Origin: Alistipes_A hominis
GTDB taxonomy: Bacteria > Bacteroidota > Bacteroidia > Bacteroidales > Rikenellaceae
Direction of reading: 5' to 3'
Assembly (NCBI RefSeq): GCF_014288115.1
Contig: NZ_JACOOK010000001.1
Span: 738,557-802,556, forward strand
Length of the DNA: 64,000 nt
Part shown: positions 7,962 through 16,143 of the stretch, piece after piece
Numbering within the stretch: position 1 is the stretch's first letter
Layout: each line of letters begins with the position of its first letter
The notes under the pieces: generated by a model
The model's input: the letters and a program-made list of their open reading frames with translations, nothing else
The model's database searches: none
Told to the model about the DNA's origin: nothing
Made by a program: the position numbers and the translations under genes

Positions 7962-9035
7962 TCAACAACCGCCCTCCTCCGGGCGGGCCGAAACGTAATT
8001 CCGCCACCGGTCGAGCACCGTCCGCATATCGTCCGGCATCTCGCTCTCGAAAAAAACATCCTTCCCGGTCGCCGGATGGATGAACCCGAGACTACGGGCA
8101 TGCAATCCGTGGCGCGGCATCGTCCGGAAACAATTTTCGACGAACTGTTTGTATTTCGAGAAAGTCGTTCCTTTCAGTATCCGATCGCCGCCGTAACGTT
8201 CGTCGTTGAACAACGGATGACCGATGTATTCCATGTGCACCCGGATCTGGTGCGTACGCCCGGTTTCGAGCCGGCATTCGATCAGATTGACGTAACCGAG
8301 CCGTTCGAGCACCCGGTAATGGGTTACGGCGTGTTTGCCGCCGTCGCCGTCCGGGAAGACAGCCATTTTCAGCCGGTCGCGCACGCTGCGGCCGATATTT
8401 CCGACGACCGTGCCCTCGTCGGCCTCCATATTGCCCCACACCAGCGCATGATAGACCCGATGGATCGAATGATCGAAAAACTGTTTGGCCAGGCGCGCGT
8501 GCGCCCGTTCGTTTTTGGCAACGACGAGGATACCGGACGTATTCTTGTCGATTCGGTGCACCAAACCGGCCCGCATATCGCCGTCGCGGAACAGCGGCAG
8601 ATCTTTCAGATGATAGGTCAACGCGTTGACCAGCGTTCCCGAATAGTTCCCGTGACCGGGATGCACCACCATGCCGGCCGGCTTGTTGACGATAATCAGG
8701 TCGTCGTCTTCGTAACGGATGTCCAACGGTATGTTTTCAGGAATGATCTCCACTTCCCGCAACGGATAGGGCATCACGATCGATACCCGATCCAGCGGTT
8801 TGACTTTATAACTCGACTTGACGGGCACGCCGTTCACCAGGATATTGCCGGCGTCCGCCGCCGTCTGAATCCGGTTCCGCGAAGCGCCTTCCATCCGGTT
8901 GGTCAGGAACTTGTCGATTCGCAACAGGTTCTGGCCTTTGTCGACCGTCACGCTGTAGTGTTCGTACATCTCCTCCGTCGGGTCCGCCCCGTCGGTCAGT
9001 TCGGGATCGTCCCCCAGCAAATCCTCTTCGTTCAT
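7962..9035 (-). CDS. RluD-family 23S rRNA pseudouridine synthase
   Basis: This 357-residue protein has an N-terminal S4 RNA-binding domain (LRIDKFLTNRMEGASRNRIQ near residue 38). The RsuA/RluA catalytic domain follows, with the signature GLVHRIDKNTSGILVVAKN holding the catalytic Asp (HRID) near residue 162, and RTHQIRVHMEYIGHPLFND later. RluD-type enzymes isomerise uridines in helix 69 of 23S rRNA; the exact target site is not fixed by sequence alone. The acidic N-terminal extension of about 30 residues is common in this phylum. It lies 14 bases downstream of the PASTA gene, probably in one transcript. Confidence 0.93.
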   Translation of the reverse strand: MNEEDLLGDDPELTDGADPTEEMYEHYSVTVDKGQNLLRIDKFLTNRMEGASRNRIQTAADAGNILVNGVPVKSSYKVKPLDRVSIVMPYPLREVEIIPENIPLDIRYEDDDLIIVNKPAGMVVHPGHGNYSGTLVNALTYHLKDLPLFRDGDMRAGLVHRIDKNTSGILVVAKNERAHARLAKQFFDHSIHRVYHALVWGNMEADEGTVVGNIGRSVRDRLKMAVFPDGDGGKHAVTHYRVLERLGYVNLIECRLETGRTHQIRVHMEYIGHPLFNDERYGGDRILKGTTFSKYKQFVENCFRTMPRHGLHARSLGFIHPATGKDVFFESEMPDDMRTVLDRWRNYVSARPEEGGC

Positions 9036-9049
9036 CCGGACTGGAATAT

Positions 9050-9934
9050 TTATTCTTCGACTTCGCTTTCCGTCGCAGCCAGGCTGTCGGCCAATTCCCG
9101 AACGGCCTTTCGAGCATCCCGGTCGGACTGCTTGCGCCCTGCATCGAGCTTCTTATCGTCGAGAGTCAGCGAGAAATTCACCTTCGTACCCAGCGTCCGG
9201 CGGCTGCCCGTGGCGGGCGACTGCGCATGAACCCGGGCGTCCACTTCGTTCAGGGCCGTAATCCCTTCGTCGCGAGTGATCTTGCCTACGTTGAAACCGG
9301 CTTCCCAAAGTCGGCTTTTCGCCTCCCGTGCCGTAAACCCGACTAGCTGCGGGATCTGCTGCACGTTTCCTCCTTCGCCCATGCCGACGACCAGCGTAAC
9401 GCCCGACCCCATTTCGGTCTGCAACTTGCTGCCCGGCTGCACCACCTTACCGGCGCAACGCTCTTCCAGCACATAATTGGTCGCAATGTCGCTCTTATAG
9501 ATCAGCTCCTTGATTTCCAGACCGGCCATCTCCAGGTTGTTTTTCGCCTGACGCAACGAGAATCCGGTCACATAGGGAACGGTCACCATCTTCTGATGGA
9601 ACGAATTGATCGTCACGAAAATATGACGGCCGGATTTCACCCGGGCCCCGGCCGACGGGTTCTGTTCCAGGATCACGCCGCCCGGATAGGCCGGGACATA
9701 CAACGAATCGTTGACCTCGATCTTCAGCGAAGCCCCCTTTCCGGCCTTGACGGCCTCCTCGACGGTCATCCCGCTGAAATCGGGAACGTCGCGCACTTGC
9801 CCGTGGCGAGTAAAAAGATTCAGCAGCAAATTCACAACGCACATAAACACGATGATCGCACAGGCAGCCAGCACCAGATTGCGCGAAATCGGATTGCCGT
9901 TGATCTTCCGGGCCAGTTTTCTCAGAAAGTCCAT
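9050..9934 (-). CDS. PASTA-domain membrane protein
   Basis: 294 residues: a short cytoplasmic N-terminus, one membrane helix (NLVLAACAIIVFMCVVNLLLNLF, about residues 19-41), then three PASTA domains. These start near VRDVPDFSGMTVEEAVKAG, MVTVPYVTGFSLRQAKNNLE and VQQIPQLVGFTAREAKSRLW. A charged C-terminal tail follows. There is no kinase domain, unlike the Firmicutes PASTA kinases. PASTA modules bind peptidoglycan fragments or beta-lactams in other systems; the role of this stand-alone form is unknown. The pairing with an RluD-type gene is frequent in Bacteroidota. Confidence 0.88.
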   Translation of the reverse strand: MDFLRKLARKINGNPISRNLVLAACAIIVFMCVVNLLLNLFTRHGQVRDVPDFSGMTVEEAVKAGKGASLKIEVNDSLYVPAYPGGVILEQNPSAGARVKSGRHIFVTINSFHQKMVTVPYVTGFSLRQAKNNLEMAGLEIKELIYKSDIATNYVLEERCAGKVVQPGSKLQTEMGSGVTLVVGMGEGGNVQQIPQLVGFTAREAKSRLWEAGFNVGKITRDEGITALNEVDARVHAQSPATGSRRTLGTKVNFSLTLDDKKLDAGRKQSDRDARKAVRELADSLAATESEVEE

Positions 9935-9985
9935 ATCGTACGGTTAAGACGACCGGTTCGGCCGGTCAATTCCGGGTTAAATATA

Positions 9986-11074
9986 CTACTTTTTAACCGG
10001 ATTGTAAAACGTATCGCGTTCGACGGGCAGATATCCCGCATCGCGGATCAGCCGCTCCATATCGGCGGCGGTCATGGCCGGAGACTGGTCCTCGGCTCCC
10101 GCCATCGAGTAGATTTTCGTGCTGTCGTCGATCGTACCGTCCATATCGTCGGCCCCGAACGCCAGCGCGATCTGCGCCGTCGTCTTGCCGAACATCGGCC
10201 AGTAGGCTTTGATATGCGGAAAATTATCGAGGTAAACACGCGCCAGGGCCGTCATCCGCATATCTTCGACGACACTCACTTCGCCTACTTCGGACATGGA
10301 GTTGTGCCGGCTGCGGTACTTCAGCGGAATGAACGCGTTGAAGCCACCCGTTTCGTCTTGCAGCGTGCGGAGCCGGTCGAGGTGGTCGATGCGGTGTTCC
10401 CAGTTTTCGACATGCCCGTACAGGATCGTCGCATTGGTCGAAATCCCGATCCGGTGCGCTTCGCGGTGCATCGCAAGCCACGTTTCGGAACTCCCTTTCT
10501 CCGGGCAGATCCGCGCACGGATCGCTTCGTCGAAAATCTCGGCGCCGCCGCCGGGAATCGCCTCCATGCCGGCTTCCTTGAGCAATGCGAGGCCGTCGTG
10601 CGGGGTCAGTCCCGCCTTGTCGATCATATAGGCCAGTTCGATCGCCGTGAACGCCTTGACCGAAGCCTGCGGCAGAATCCGCTTTACCTTCCGGATCAGA
10701 TCGGCATAATAATAGATGTCGTGTTGCGGATGCACTCCGCCGACGATGTGAATCTCGGTAGCCCCGCTATCGCGGTGCGCTTCCACCTGCGCGAGGATCT
10801 CCTCTTCCGAATAATCCCACGCGTCGGAAGCTCCCGCCGGTCGCCGGTACGAACAGAACCGGCAGTTGAAAACGCAGATATTGGTCGGCTCAATGTGGAA
10901 ATTGCGGTTATAATAGACCTCGCGGCCGCTTTTACGCTCCTTGACCCGCGAGGCCAGCAACCCCAGCAGCGCCAGCGGCGCACCGGCCAACACCGACGCT
11001 TCGTCGCGGCTCAGGCGCTGCGAACGGTCGACCTTTTCGACCAGCGACTCATACTTTCCGGATAACCCAAACAT
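9986..11074 (-). CDS. mqnE: Aminofutalosine synthase MqnE (radical SAM)
   Basis: 362 residues with the radical-SAM cluster motif in PTNICVFNCRFCSYRRPAG (CxxxCxxC), then TEIHIVGGVHPQ, AFTAIELAYM, LPGGG-like IPGGGAEIFDEAIRARICPEK, STNATILYGHVE and HIKAYWPMFGKTTAQIAL. These are the hallmark stretches of MqnE rather than MqnC. The enzyme joins 3-[(1-carboxyvinyl)oxy]benzoate to SAM-derived adenosyl to make aminofutalosine in the futalosine route to menaquinone. The start at 11074 (MFGLSGKYES) has AGGA just upstream. The longer frame to 11113 would run through the rpmH terminator. Confidence 0.9.
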   Translation of the reverse strand: MFGLSGKYESLVEKVDRSQRLSRDEASVLAGAPLALLGLLASRVKERKSGREVYYNRNFHIEPTNICVFNCRFCSYRRPAGASDAWDYSEEEILAQVEAHRDSGATEIHIVGGVHPQHDIYYYADLIRKVKRILPQASVKAFTAIELAYMIDKAGLTPHDGLALLKEAGMEAIPGGGAEIFDEAIRARICPEKGSSETWLAMHREAHRIGISTNATILYGHVENWEHRIDHLDRLRTLQDETGGFNAFIPLKYRSRHNSMSEVGEVSVVEDMRMTALARVYLDNFPHIKAYWPMFGKTTAQIALAFGADDMDGTIDDSTKIYSMAGAEDQSPAMTAADMERLIRDAGYLPVERDTFYNPVKK

Positions 11075-11098
11075 GATTCCTAAAATATTTACGGTACG

Positions 11099-11126
11099 AA
11101 AAAAGGCTGCCAAATGCTTAGCAGCC
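11099..11126 (-). terminator. Intrinsic terminator after rpmH
   Basis: On the minus strand GGCTGC and GCAGCC (11121-11126 and 11105-11110) form a stem closed by a 10-base loop. A run of six T (11099-11104 as A on the plus strand) follows, giving a standard rho-independent terminator between rpmH and mqnE. Confidence 0.75.
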
Positions 11127-11150
11127 CCTTCATTTCTCTGTCAGGAACGA

Positions 11151-11306
11151 TTATTTCCAACGGGTGTCGTCGGAAACGGTCAACTTCTTGCGTCCTTTCG
11201 CGCGACGGGCGGCAAGCACCTTGCGACCGTTGGCAGTAGACATTCTTTCACGGAAACCGTGCTTGTTGATCTTTTTTCTCTGAGAGGGTTGAAAAGTCCT
11301 TTTCAT
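11151..11306 (-). CDS. rpmH: 50S ribosomal protein L34
   Basis: A 51-residue frame starts MKRTFQPSQRKKINKHGFR and continues ERMSTANGRKVLAARRAKGR to KKLTVSDDTRWK. This is full-length L34, a very basic protein of the large ribosomal subunit. It lies alone between its own promoter (11373-11402) and terminator (11099-11126). The usual rnpA and dnaA neighbours are absent, as is common in Bacteroidota. Confidence 0.97.
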   Translation of the reverse strand: MKRTFQPSQRKKINKHGFRERMSTANGRKVLAARRAKGRKKLTVSDDTRWK

Positions 11307-11372
11307 CGCGTTTTATGTTTTTATCTATTTTTGTTTCTCTTGTCCTGCGTCCGATTCGCACGCAACGGAGTG

Positions 11373-11402
11373 CAAAGGTAAAACATTTTTGATTTATACA
11401 AA
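11373..11402 (-). promoter_or_regulatory. Promoter of rpmH
   Basis: On the minus strand TTTG (11399-11402), an 18-base spacer and TACCTTTG (11373-11380) match the phylum consensus. The predicted start is near 11366, giving a leader of about 60 bases. Confidence 0.7.
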
Positions 11403-11466
11403 AACTTTTTGAGAAAAATAAGCATACCAGCGAAATAGCCGATACGGGAAATGCGCCGTCCGTCCC

Positions 11467-12090
11467 CTATTTCGGAAAGTAAACCACCTTTTTGGTTTCG
11501 AAAAACGGCTCGCCGAAGAAATCCGGAATATCGAACACCGTGTACGGTTTGCCCACCGCATCCAATTCGGCGTCCAGGTCGCCGCCCTTGAGGTACAGTA
11601 TGCCCCCTGCCAGCGATCCGGCCTCGGCGACCGGTTCCAGCTTGTTCCACACCCAACCGACGAACGGTTTCATTTCGGTGACGGCCCGGCTGACGACGAA
11701 ATCGAATTTTCCGGGCATCTGCTCGACGCGGCTGTGAACGCCTTCTACGTTCAAAATTCCCGCCGCACGGGAAATCTCCCGCACGACCCGGATCTTCTTG
11801 CCGATCGAATCGACCAGCGTGAAACGAACCTCCGGGAAAAGGATGGCCAGCGGAATCCCCGGGAAACCGCCTCCGCACCCCACGTCCAGCACCCGCGCAC
11901 CGGGGTGGAACGCACACACCTTCGCGATGGCCAGCCCGTGCAGCACATGCCGCAGGTAAAGCTGGTCGATGTCCTTACGCGAAACGACGTTGATCCGGTC
12001 GTTCCATTCGCGGTACAACGCCCCGAGAGCGGCGAACCGTTCCCGCTGTACGGCCGTAAGTTCCGGAAAATATTTCAGAATGAGTTCCAT
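11467..12090 (-). CDS. rsmG: 16S rRNA m7G527 methyltransferase RsmG
   Basis: 207 residues with the SAM-binding motif ARVLDVGCGGGFPGIPLAI (near residue 66), then FTLVDSIGKKIRVVREI and FVVSRAVTEMKPF, all typical of RsmG/GidB. It methylates N7 of G527 in 16S rRNA. The start at 12090 (MELILKYFPELT) fits the family N-terminus; upstream in-frame residues lack conservation. It reads alone, with about 125 bases to the next leftward gene. Confidence 0.93.
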   Translation of the reverse strand: MELILKYFPELTAVQRERFAALGALYREWNDRINVVSRKDIDQLYLRHVLHGLAIAKVCAFHPGARVLDVGCGGGFPGIPLAILFPEVRFTLVDSIGKKIRVVREISRAAGILNVEGVHSRVEQMPGKFDFVVSRAVTEMKPFVGWVWNKLEPVAEAGSLAGGILYLKGGDLDAELDAVGKPYTVFDIPDFFGEPFFETKKVVYFPK

Positions 12091-12216
12091 GTTCTGTTTG
12101 TCATGAATTCCGCCCGTTGCCCGATCCGGCGGCAAGTCGGCCGCGCAAACCGTTCCGTCGGACAGGCGGCCTTTCGGAAAAAAGGCGAGCGTTCGATCCC
12201 GTAAAAGATTTCAAAA

Positions 12217-13206
12217 TCACTTATCGCGCGAAAGAACGAAATCGGCGAACAAATGCAGCGAACGAAGTACGTCGGACTCCGGATAGCCTTCCAGGAAGGC
12301 CAGCGCCCGATTCCGGTATTCGGTCATGCACTGCCGCGCATACGCGATGCCGTCGCTGTCGAGCACCGCCTTGCACAGATAATCGACGTTTTTAGGCGAA
12401 TTACGCACGTCGCTGAGTTTGGCGACCAGCTTCCGGCGGCGTTCGGGCGCACTCTGGTCCAGCAAACGGAGCAGCGGCAGCGTGATCTTGCGTTCGCGCA
12501 TATCGCCTCCGGCCGGTTTGCCGGTCACCTCCATCGGCGAATAGTCCAGAATATCGTCCTTGATCTGAAACGCGATGCCCAGGTGATCGCCGAACTGCCT
12601 GAGAGCCGCCACGCGGTCGGCAGGCGCACCTACCGAAATCGCCCCGACCGCAGCGCAAGCTCCCAGCAGCGAAGCGGTCTTCTTATAGATGATATCGTAA
12701 TAGATCGCTTCGGTCATCGCCAGTTTCTCGGTCTGTTCGGTCTGGATCAGCTCCCCCTCGCAAACTTCGTGGATCGAACGGGTCACCTCGGTCAGCATGT
12801 CCCACCCCCCGTTTTGCAAGCTCACGTGATACGTGCGGGCGAAAATATAATCGCCGATCAGCACAGCCGTGCGCGAATGCCACAGCGCATTGACCGACGG
12901 AGCGCTGCGACGCACGTAAGCCTCGTCCACCACATCGTCGTGGATCAGCGAAGCCGTATGGATCATCTCGACGAGCGAGGCTCCCATGTAGCTGCGATCG
13001 GCCACTTCGCCGTGCAACGCCGCCGACAGCAACACCAGCAACGGACGCAGTTGCTTGCCCCGGTTACTCAGGATGTAATCGGTGATGGAAGCGACGTAGC
13101 GGTTGTCGCTGTGAAGGATGGAAGCTATATACTCCTCATAGCTGCGGATTTTTCCGGCTATGGGAAGCTGTATCTCTTCGAGCGTAATTTTCCGAGTCTC
13201 TTTCAT
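12217..13206 (-). CDS. Long-chain polyprenyl diphosphate synthase
   Basis: 329 residues of the trans-prenyltransferase family. The first Asp-rich motif is LIHDDVVDEAYVRRS (near residue 87) and the second is FQIKDDILDYSPMEVTGKP (near residue 214). The enzyme condenses isopentenyl diphosphate units on an allylic primer to make the all-trans chain, probably the menaquinone side chain. No second-Asp-rich change that would suggest a short product is obvious, but chain length cannot be read directly. A second, distinct synthase lies at 53134-54108. Confidence 0.9.
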   Translation of the reverse strand: MKETRKITLEEIQLPIAGKIRSYEEYIASILHSDNRYVASITDYILSNRGKQLRPLLVLLSAALHGEVADRSYMGASLVEMIHTASLIHDDVVDEAYVRRSAPSVNALWHSRTAVLIGDYIFARTYHVSLQNGGWDMLTEVTRSIHEVCEGELIQTEQTEKLAMTEAIYYDIIYKKTASLLGACAAVGAISVGAPADRVAALRQFGDHLGIAFQIKDDILDYSPMEVTGKPAGGDMRERKITLPLLRLLDQSAPERRRKLVAKLSDVRNSPKNVDYLCKAVLDSDGIAYARQCMTEYRNRALAFLEGYPESDVLRSLHLFADFVLSRDK

Positions 13207-13213
13207 CGAACTA

Positions 13214-13244
13214 CAAATATCCGAGATTTTTCCGAATCGTCAAA
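13214..13244 (-). promoter_or_regulatory. Probable promoter of the polyprenyl synthase gene
   Basis: Minus strand: TTTG (13241-13244), 19 bases, then GATATTTG (13214-13221), one mismatch from TAnnTTTG. The implied start near 13207 would leave almost no leader before the ATG at 13206, so either the mRNA is nearly leaderless or the translation start is slightly downstream. Confidence 0.4.
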
Positions 13245-13480
13245 ATTTAATCGGAGTTTTTACCGTATGCGACACAAACCGGATGCGGCGCGGCGCAGAC
13301 AACACGAACCGCCCCGAGTCCGTTTTACAGATTAGAAGAGAAGCCCGTAAGCGTCCCGACAGGCTTTTGCGTAGGGACCGGTTGTGATTAATTGTTGATA
13401 AATGATCCGGAAATCCGGCGGAAAAACCGAAAATTTATGCTAAACTTGCATGGTTCTAAAATTTGGGGAAATCTGCGTTT

Positions 13481-14209
13481 ATGGTAAGATCTATATTGTA
13501 CTACATCCTTTTGGTTGTGTTCACGTTACTCTGTTTCATCCCGTTCGCAGTCCTGTTCTTGCTGACGGTGCTTTTCGACCGGGAACGGGTGGTGCTGCAC
13601 TGGGCCTCGCGGATGTGGTCGTACGGGATTTTCAGGTTGTGCCCCTGTTGGCGCATACGGATAGAAGGCGCCGAAAAAATCGACCGCAGTCGGCCGTGGG
13701 TGATCGTCACGAACCATCAGTCGATGCTCGACATCCCGCTGATGTACGTACTGCCCACGACGTTCAAATGGGTATCGAAAAAAGAGGTGCAGAAAATGCC
13801 CGTTTTCGGTTGGGTGCTGTGGATGCACGGCGACATTCCGGTCGAACGCGGCTCGCGGGGCAGCGCCAAACAGATGCTCGAACGCTGCCGGCAGCGGTTG
13901 TCGCGCGGAACGTCGGTGATCGTCTTCCCGGAAGGGACGCGCACCAAGACGGGAGAGATCGGACGGTTCAAAGACGGGGCTTTCTTGGTGGCCAAGCATG
14001 CCGGCGTGGGCATCCAACCGGTCGTGATCGACGGCACGTGGAGCCTGAACGACGGCTGGCGGCTGCGGATGCCGCATACGTTCCGGGTAAAGGTGCTCGA
14101 CGCGCTGCCTGCGGAATACGTAGCGTCGAAGGAAGCCCGCGAACTGGCCGTCGAAATGGAAAACCGGATGCGGACGGCGCACCTGCAAATGACCGGAAAA
14201 CAACAATAA
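13481..14209 (+). CDS. plsC: 1-acyl-glycerol-3-phosphate acyltransferase (PlsC family)
   Basis: 242 residues: an N-terminal membrane helix (ILYYILLVVFTLLCFIPFAV), the acyltransferase motif VTNHQSMLDIPLMY (NHx4D near residue 77), then VERGSRGSAKQML and FPEGTRTKTGEIG. This order is diagnostic of LPA acyltransferases, which make phosphatidic acid at the inner membrane. ATG 13481 is taken as start; an in-frame TTG at 13463 is less likely. It runs into parE 37 bases downstream. A -7-like TAAACTTG occurs at 13441-13448. Confidence 0.92.
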   Translation: MVRSILYYILLVVFTLLCFIPFAVLFLLTVLFDRERVVLHWASRMWSYGIFRLCPCWRIRIEGAEKIDRSRPWVIVTNHQSMLDIPLMYVLPTTFKWVSKKEVQKMPVFGWVLWMHGDIPVERGSRGSAKQMLERCRQRLSRGTSVIVFPEGTRTKTGEIGRFKDGAFLVAKHAGVGIQPVVIDGTWSLNDGWRLRMPHTFRVKVLDALPAEYVASKEARELAVEMENRMRTAHLQMTGKQQ

Positions 14210-14246
14210 ACGAAAAATAAAAGAGATAGGAGCACGAGAATCGACT

Positions 14247-16100
14247 ATGGGTATGGTTGCAGATTACGGGGACGAACACATCCGGACACTGGATTGGAAA
14301 GAGCACATCCGGCGGCGGCCGGGTATGTATATCGGGAAACTCGGCGACGGAACGTCCGCCGACGACGGGATCTACATCCTGATCAAAGAGGTGCTGGACA
14401 ACTCCGTAGACGAATACATGATGGGCTTCGGCAAGAGCATCGACATCACGATCGCGGACGACAAGACCGTCACCGTACGCGACTACGGACGCGGCGTGCC
14501 GCTCGGCAAACTGGTGGACGTGGCGTCGAAGATGAACACCGGCGCGAAATACGACTCGAAAGCGTTTAAAAAATCGGTCGGACTGAACGGCGTCGGCATC
14601 AAGGCGGTCAACGCGCTGTCGGACGCTTTCCTGATCCGCAGCGTGCGCGACGGCGAAGCCCGCAGCGTGCGGTTCGAGAAGGGGAACGAAATCGCGGACG
14701 TGTCCGAAAGCGGCGTCGGCGAAAAGAACGGGACGATGGTGTCGTTCCATGCCGACGAAAGCGTTTTCGGCAGCTACGACTTTCACATGGAATACGTGGA
14801 GTCGATGGTACGCAACTACACTTACCTGAACGCCGGGCTGACGATCAGGGTCAACGGGCAGGCGTTCGTCTCGAAAAACGGGCTGCTCGACCTGCTGCAG
14901 GAAAACCTCGGCGAAGAGCCGCTCTACCCGCCCGTTCACCTCAGCGGGGAGGACATCGAAGTGGTCATCACGCACGGGCACGGCTACGGCGAAACCTACT
15001 ACTCGTTCGTCAACGGTCAGCATACGACGCAGGGCGGAACGCATCAGACCGCTTTCCGCGAAGGGATCGCCAAGACGATCAAGGAATTTTACAAAAAGGA
15101 CTACGATGCGGCAGACGTCCGCACGTCGGTGATCGCGGCGATCAGCGTCAAAGTCGAGGAGCCGATGTTCGAATCGCAGACCAAAACGAAACTCGGTTCG
15201 AAAGAGATGGGCCCGAACGGGCCTACGGTGCGGAACTTCATCGTCGATTTTCTGAAAACGGAACTCGACAATTTCCTGCACAAACACCCGGAAACGGCCG
15301 ATATCCTGCAAAAAAAAATACAGGAAAACGAAAAAGAGCGCAAGGCGATCTCGGGCATTCAGAAAAAGGCCCGAGAGATGGCCAAAAAAGTGAGCCTGAA
15401 CAACAAGAAACTGCGCGACTGCCGCATCCACCTGACCGACAAGAACGACCGCGCCGAAGAGTCGATGATCTTCATCACCGAGGGTAATTCGGCCAGCGGC
15501 TCGATCACCAAATCGCGCGACGTGAATACGCAGGCCGTGTTCAGCCTCCGGGGCAAGCCGCTGAACTGCTTCGGGCTAACAAAAAAAATCGTTTACGAGA
15601 ACGAGGAATTCAACCTGCTGCAGGCGGCGCTGAACATCGAGGAGGACATGGACAACCTGCGCTACAACAAGATCGTCGTGGCGACCGATGCCGACGTCGA
15701 CGGGATGCACATCCGTTTGCTGCTGATGACTTTCTTCCTACAGTTCTTTCCGGAAGTGATCCGTTCGGGACACCTGTACATTTTGCAGACGCCGCTGTTC
15801 CGCGTCCGCAACCGACGGGAAACGCGCTACTGTTACAGCGAGGAAGAGCGGCAACGGGCGGTCGACCAACTGGGCCCGAACCCCGAAATCACGCGATTCA
15901 AAGGATTGGGCGAAATCTCGGCCGACGAGTTCAAAGAGTTCATCGGCGAAAACATGCGGCTCGACAAAGTGCGGCTGACCAAGGAAGACCCGGTCGCCGA
16001 TCTGCTCGAATTCTACATGGGCAAGAACAGCATGGAACGCCAGGGCTTCATCATCGGCAACCTGCGGATCGAGGCCGATTACGTGGACAACCTGATTTAA
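14247..16100 (+). CDS. parE: DNA topoisomerase IV subunit B (ParE)
   Basis: 617 residues. The GHKL ATPase domain is at the N-terminus (RRPGMYIGKLGDG, ILIKEVLDNSVDEYMMG, RDYGRGVPLG, SVGLNGVGIKAVNALS). The transducer domain follows with QTKTKLGSKEMGP, and then the TOPRIM domain (ITEGNSASGSI, VVATDADVDGMHIRLLLMTF). The short C-terminus and the adjacent ParC-like gene point to topoisomerase IV rather than gyrase. It drives ATP-dependent strand passage for decatenation. The parC gene begins 43 bases downstream. Confidence 0.93.
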   Translation: MGMVADYGDEHIRTLDWKEHIRRRPGMYIGKLGDGTSADDGIYILIKEVLDNSVDEYMMGFGKSIDITIADDKTVTVRDYGRGVPLGKLVDVASKMNTGAKYDSKAFKKSVGLNGVGIKAVNALSDAFLIRSVRDGEARSVRFEKGNEIADVSESGVGEKNGTMVSFHADESVFGSYDFHMEYVESMVRNYTYLNAGLTIRVNGQAFVSKNGLLDLLQENLGEEPLYPPVHLSGEDIEVVITHGHGYGETYYSFVNGQHTTQGGTHQTAFREGIAKTIKEFYKKDYDAADVRTSVIAAISVKVEEPMFESQTKTKLGSKEMGPNGPTVRNFIVDFLKTELDNFLHKHPETADILQKKIQENEKERKAISGIQKKAREMAKKVSLNNKKLRDCRIHLTDKNDRAEESMIFITEGNSASGSITKSRDVNTQAVFSLRGKPLNCFGLTKKIVYENEEFNLLQAALNIEEDMDNLRYNKIVVATDADVDGMHIRLLLMTFFLQFFPEVIRSGHLYILQTPLFRVRNRRETRYCYSEEERQRAVDQLGPNPEITRFKGLGEISADEFKEFIGENMRLDKVRLTKEDPVADLLEFYMGKNSMERQGFIIGNLRIEADYVDNLI

Positions 16101-16143
16101 ACGCGATCCGGACTATTTTCAGGCAAGGAACACAACACCAGAC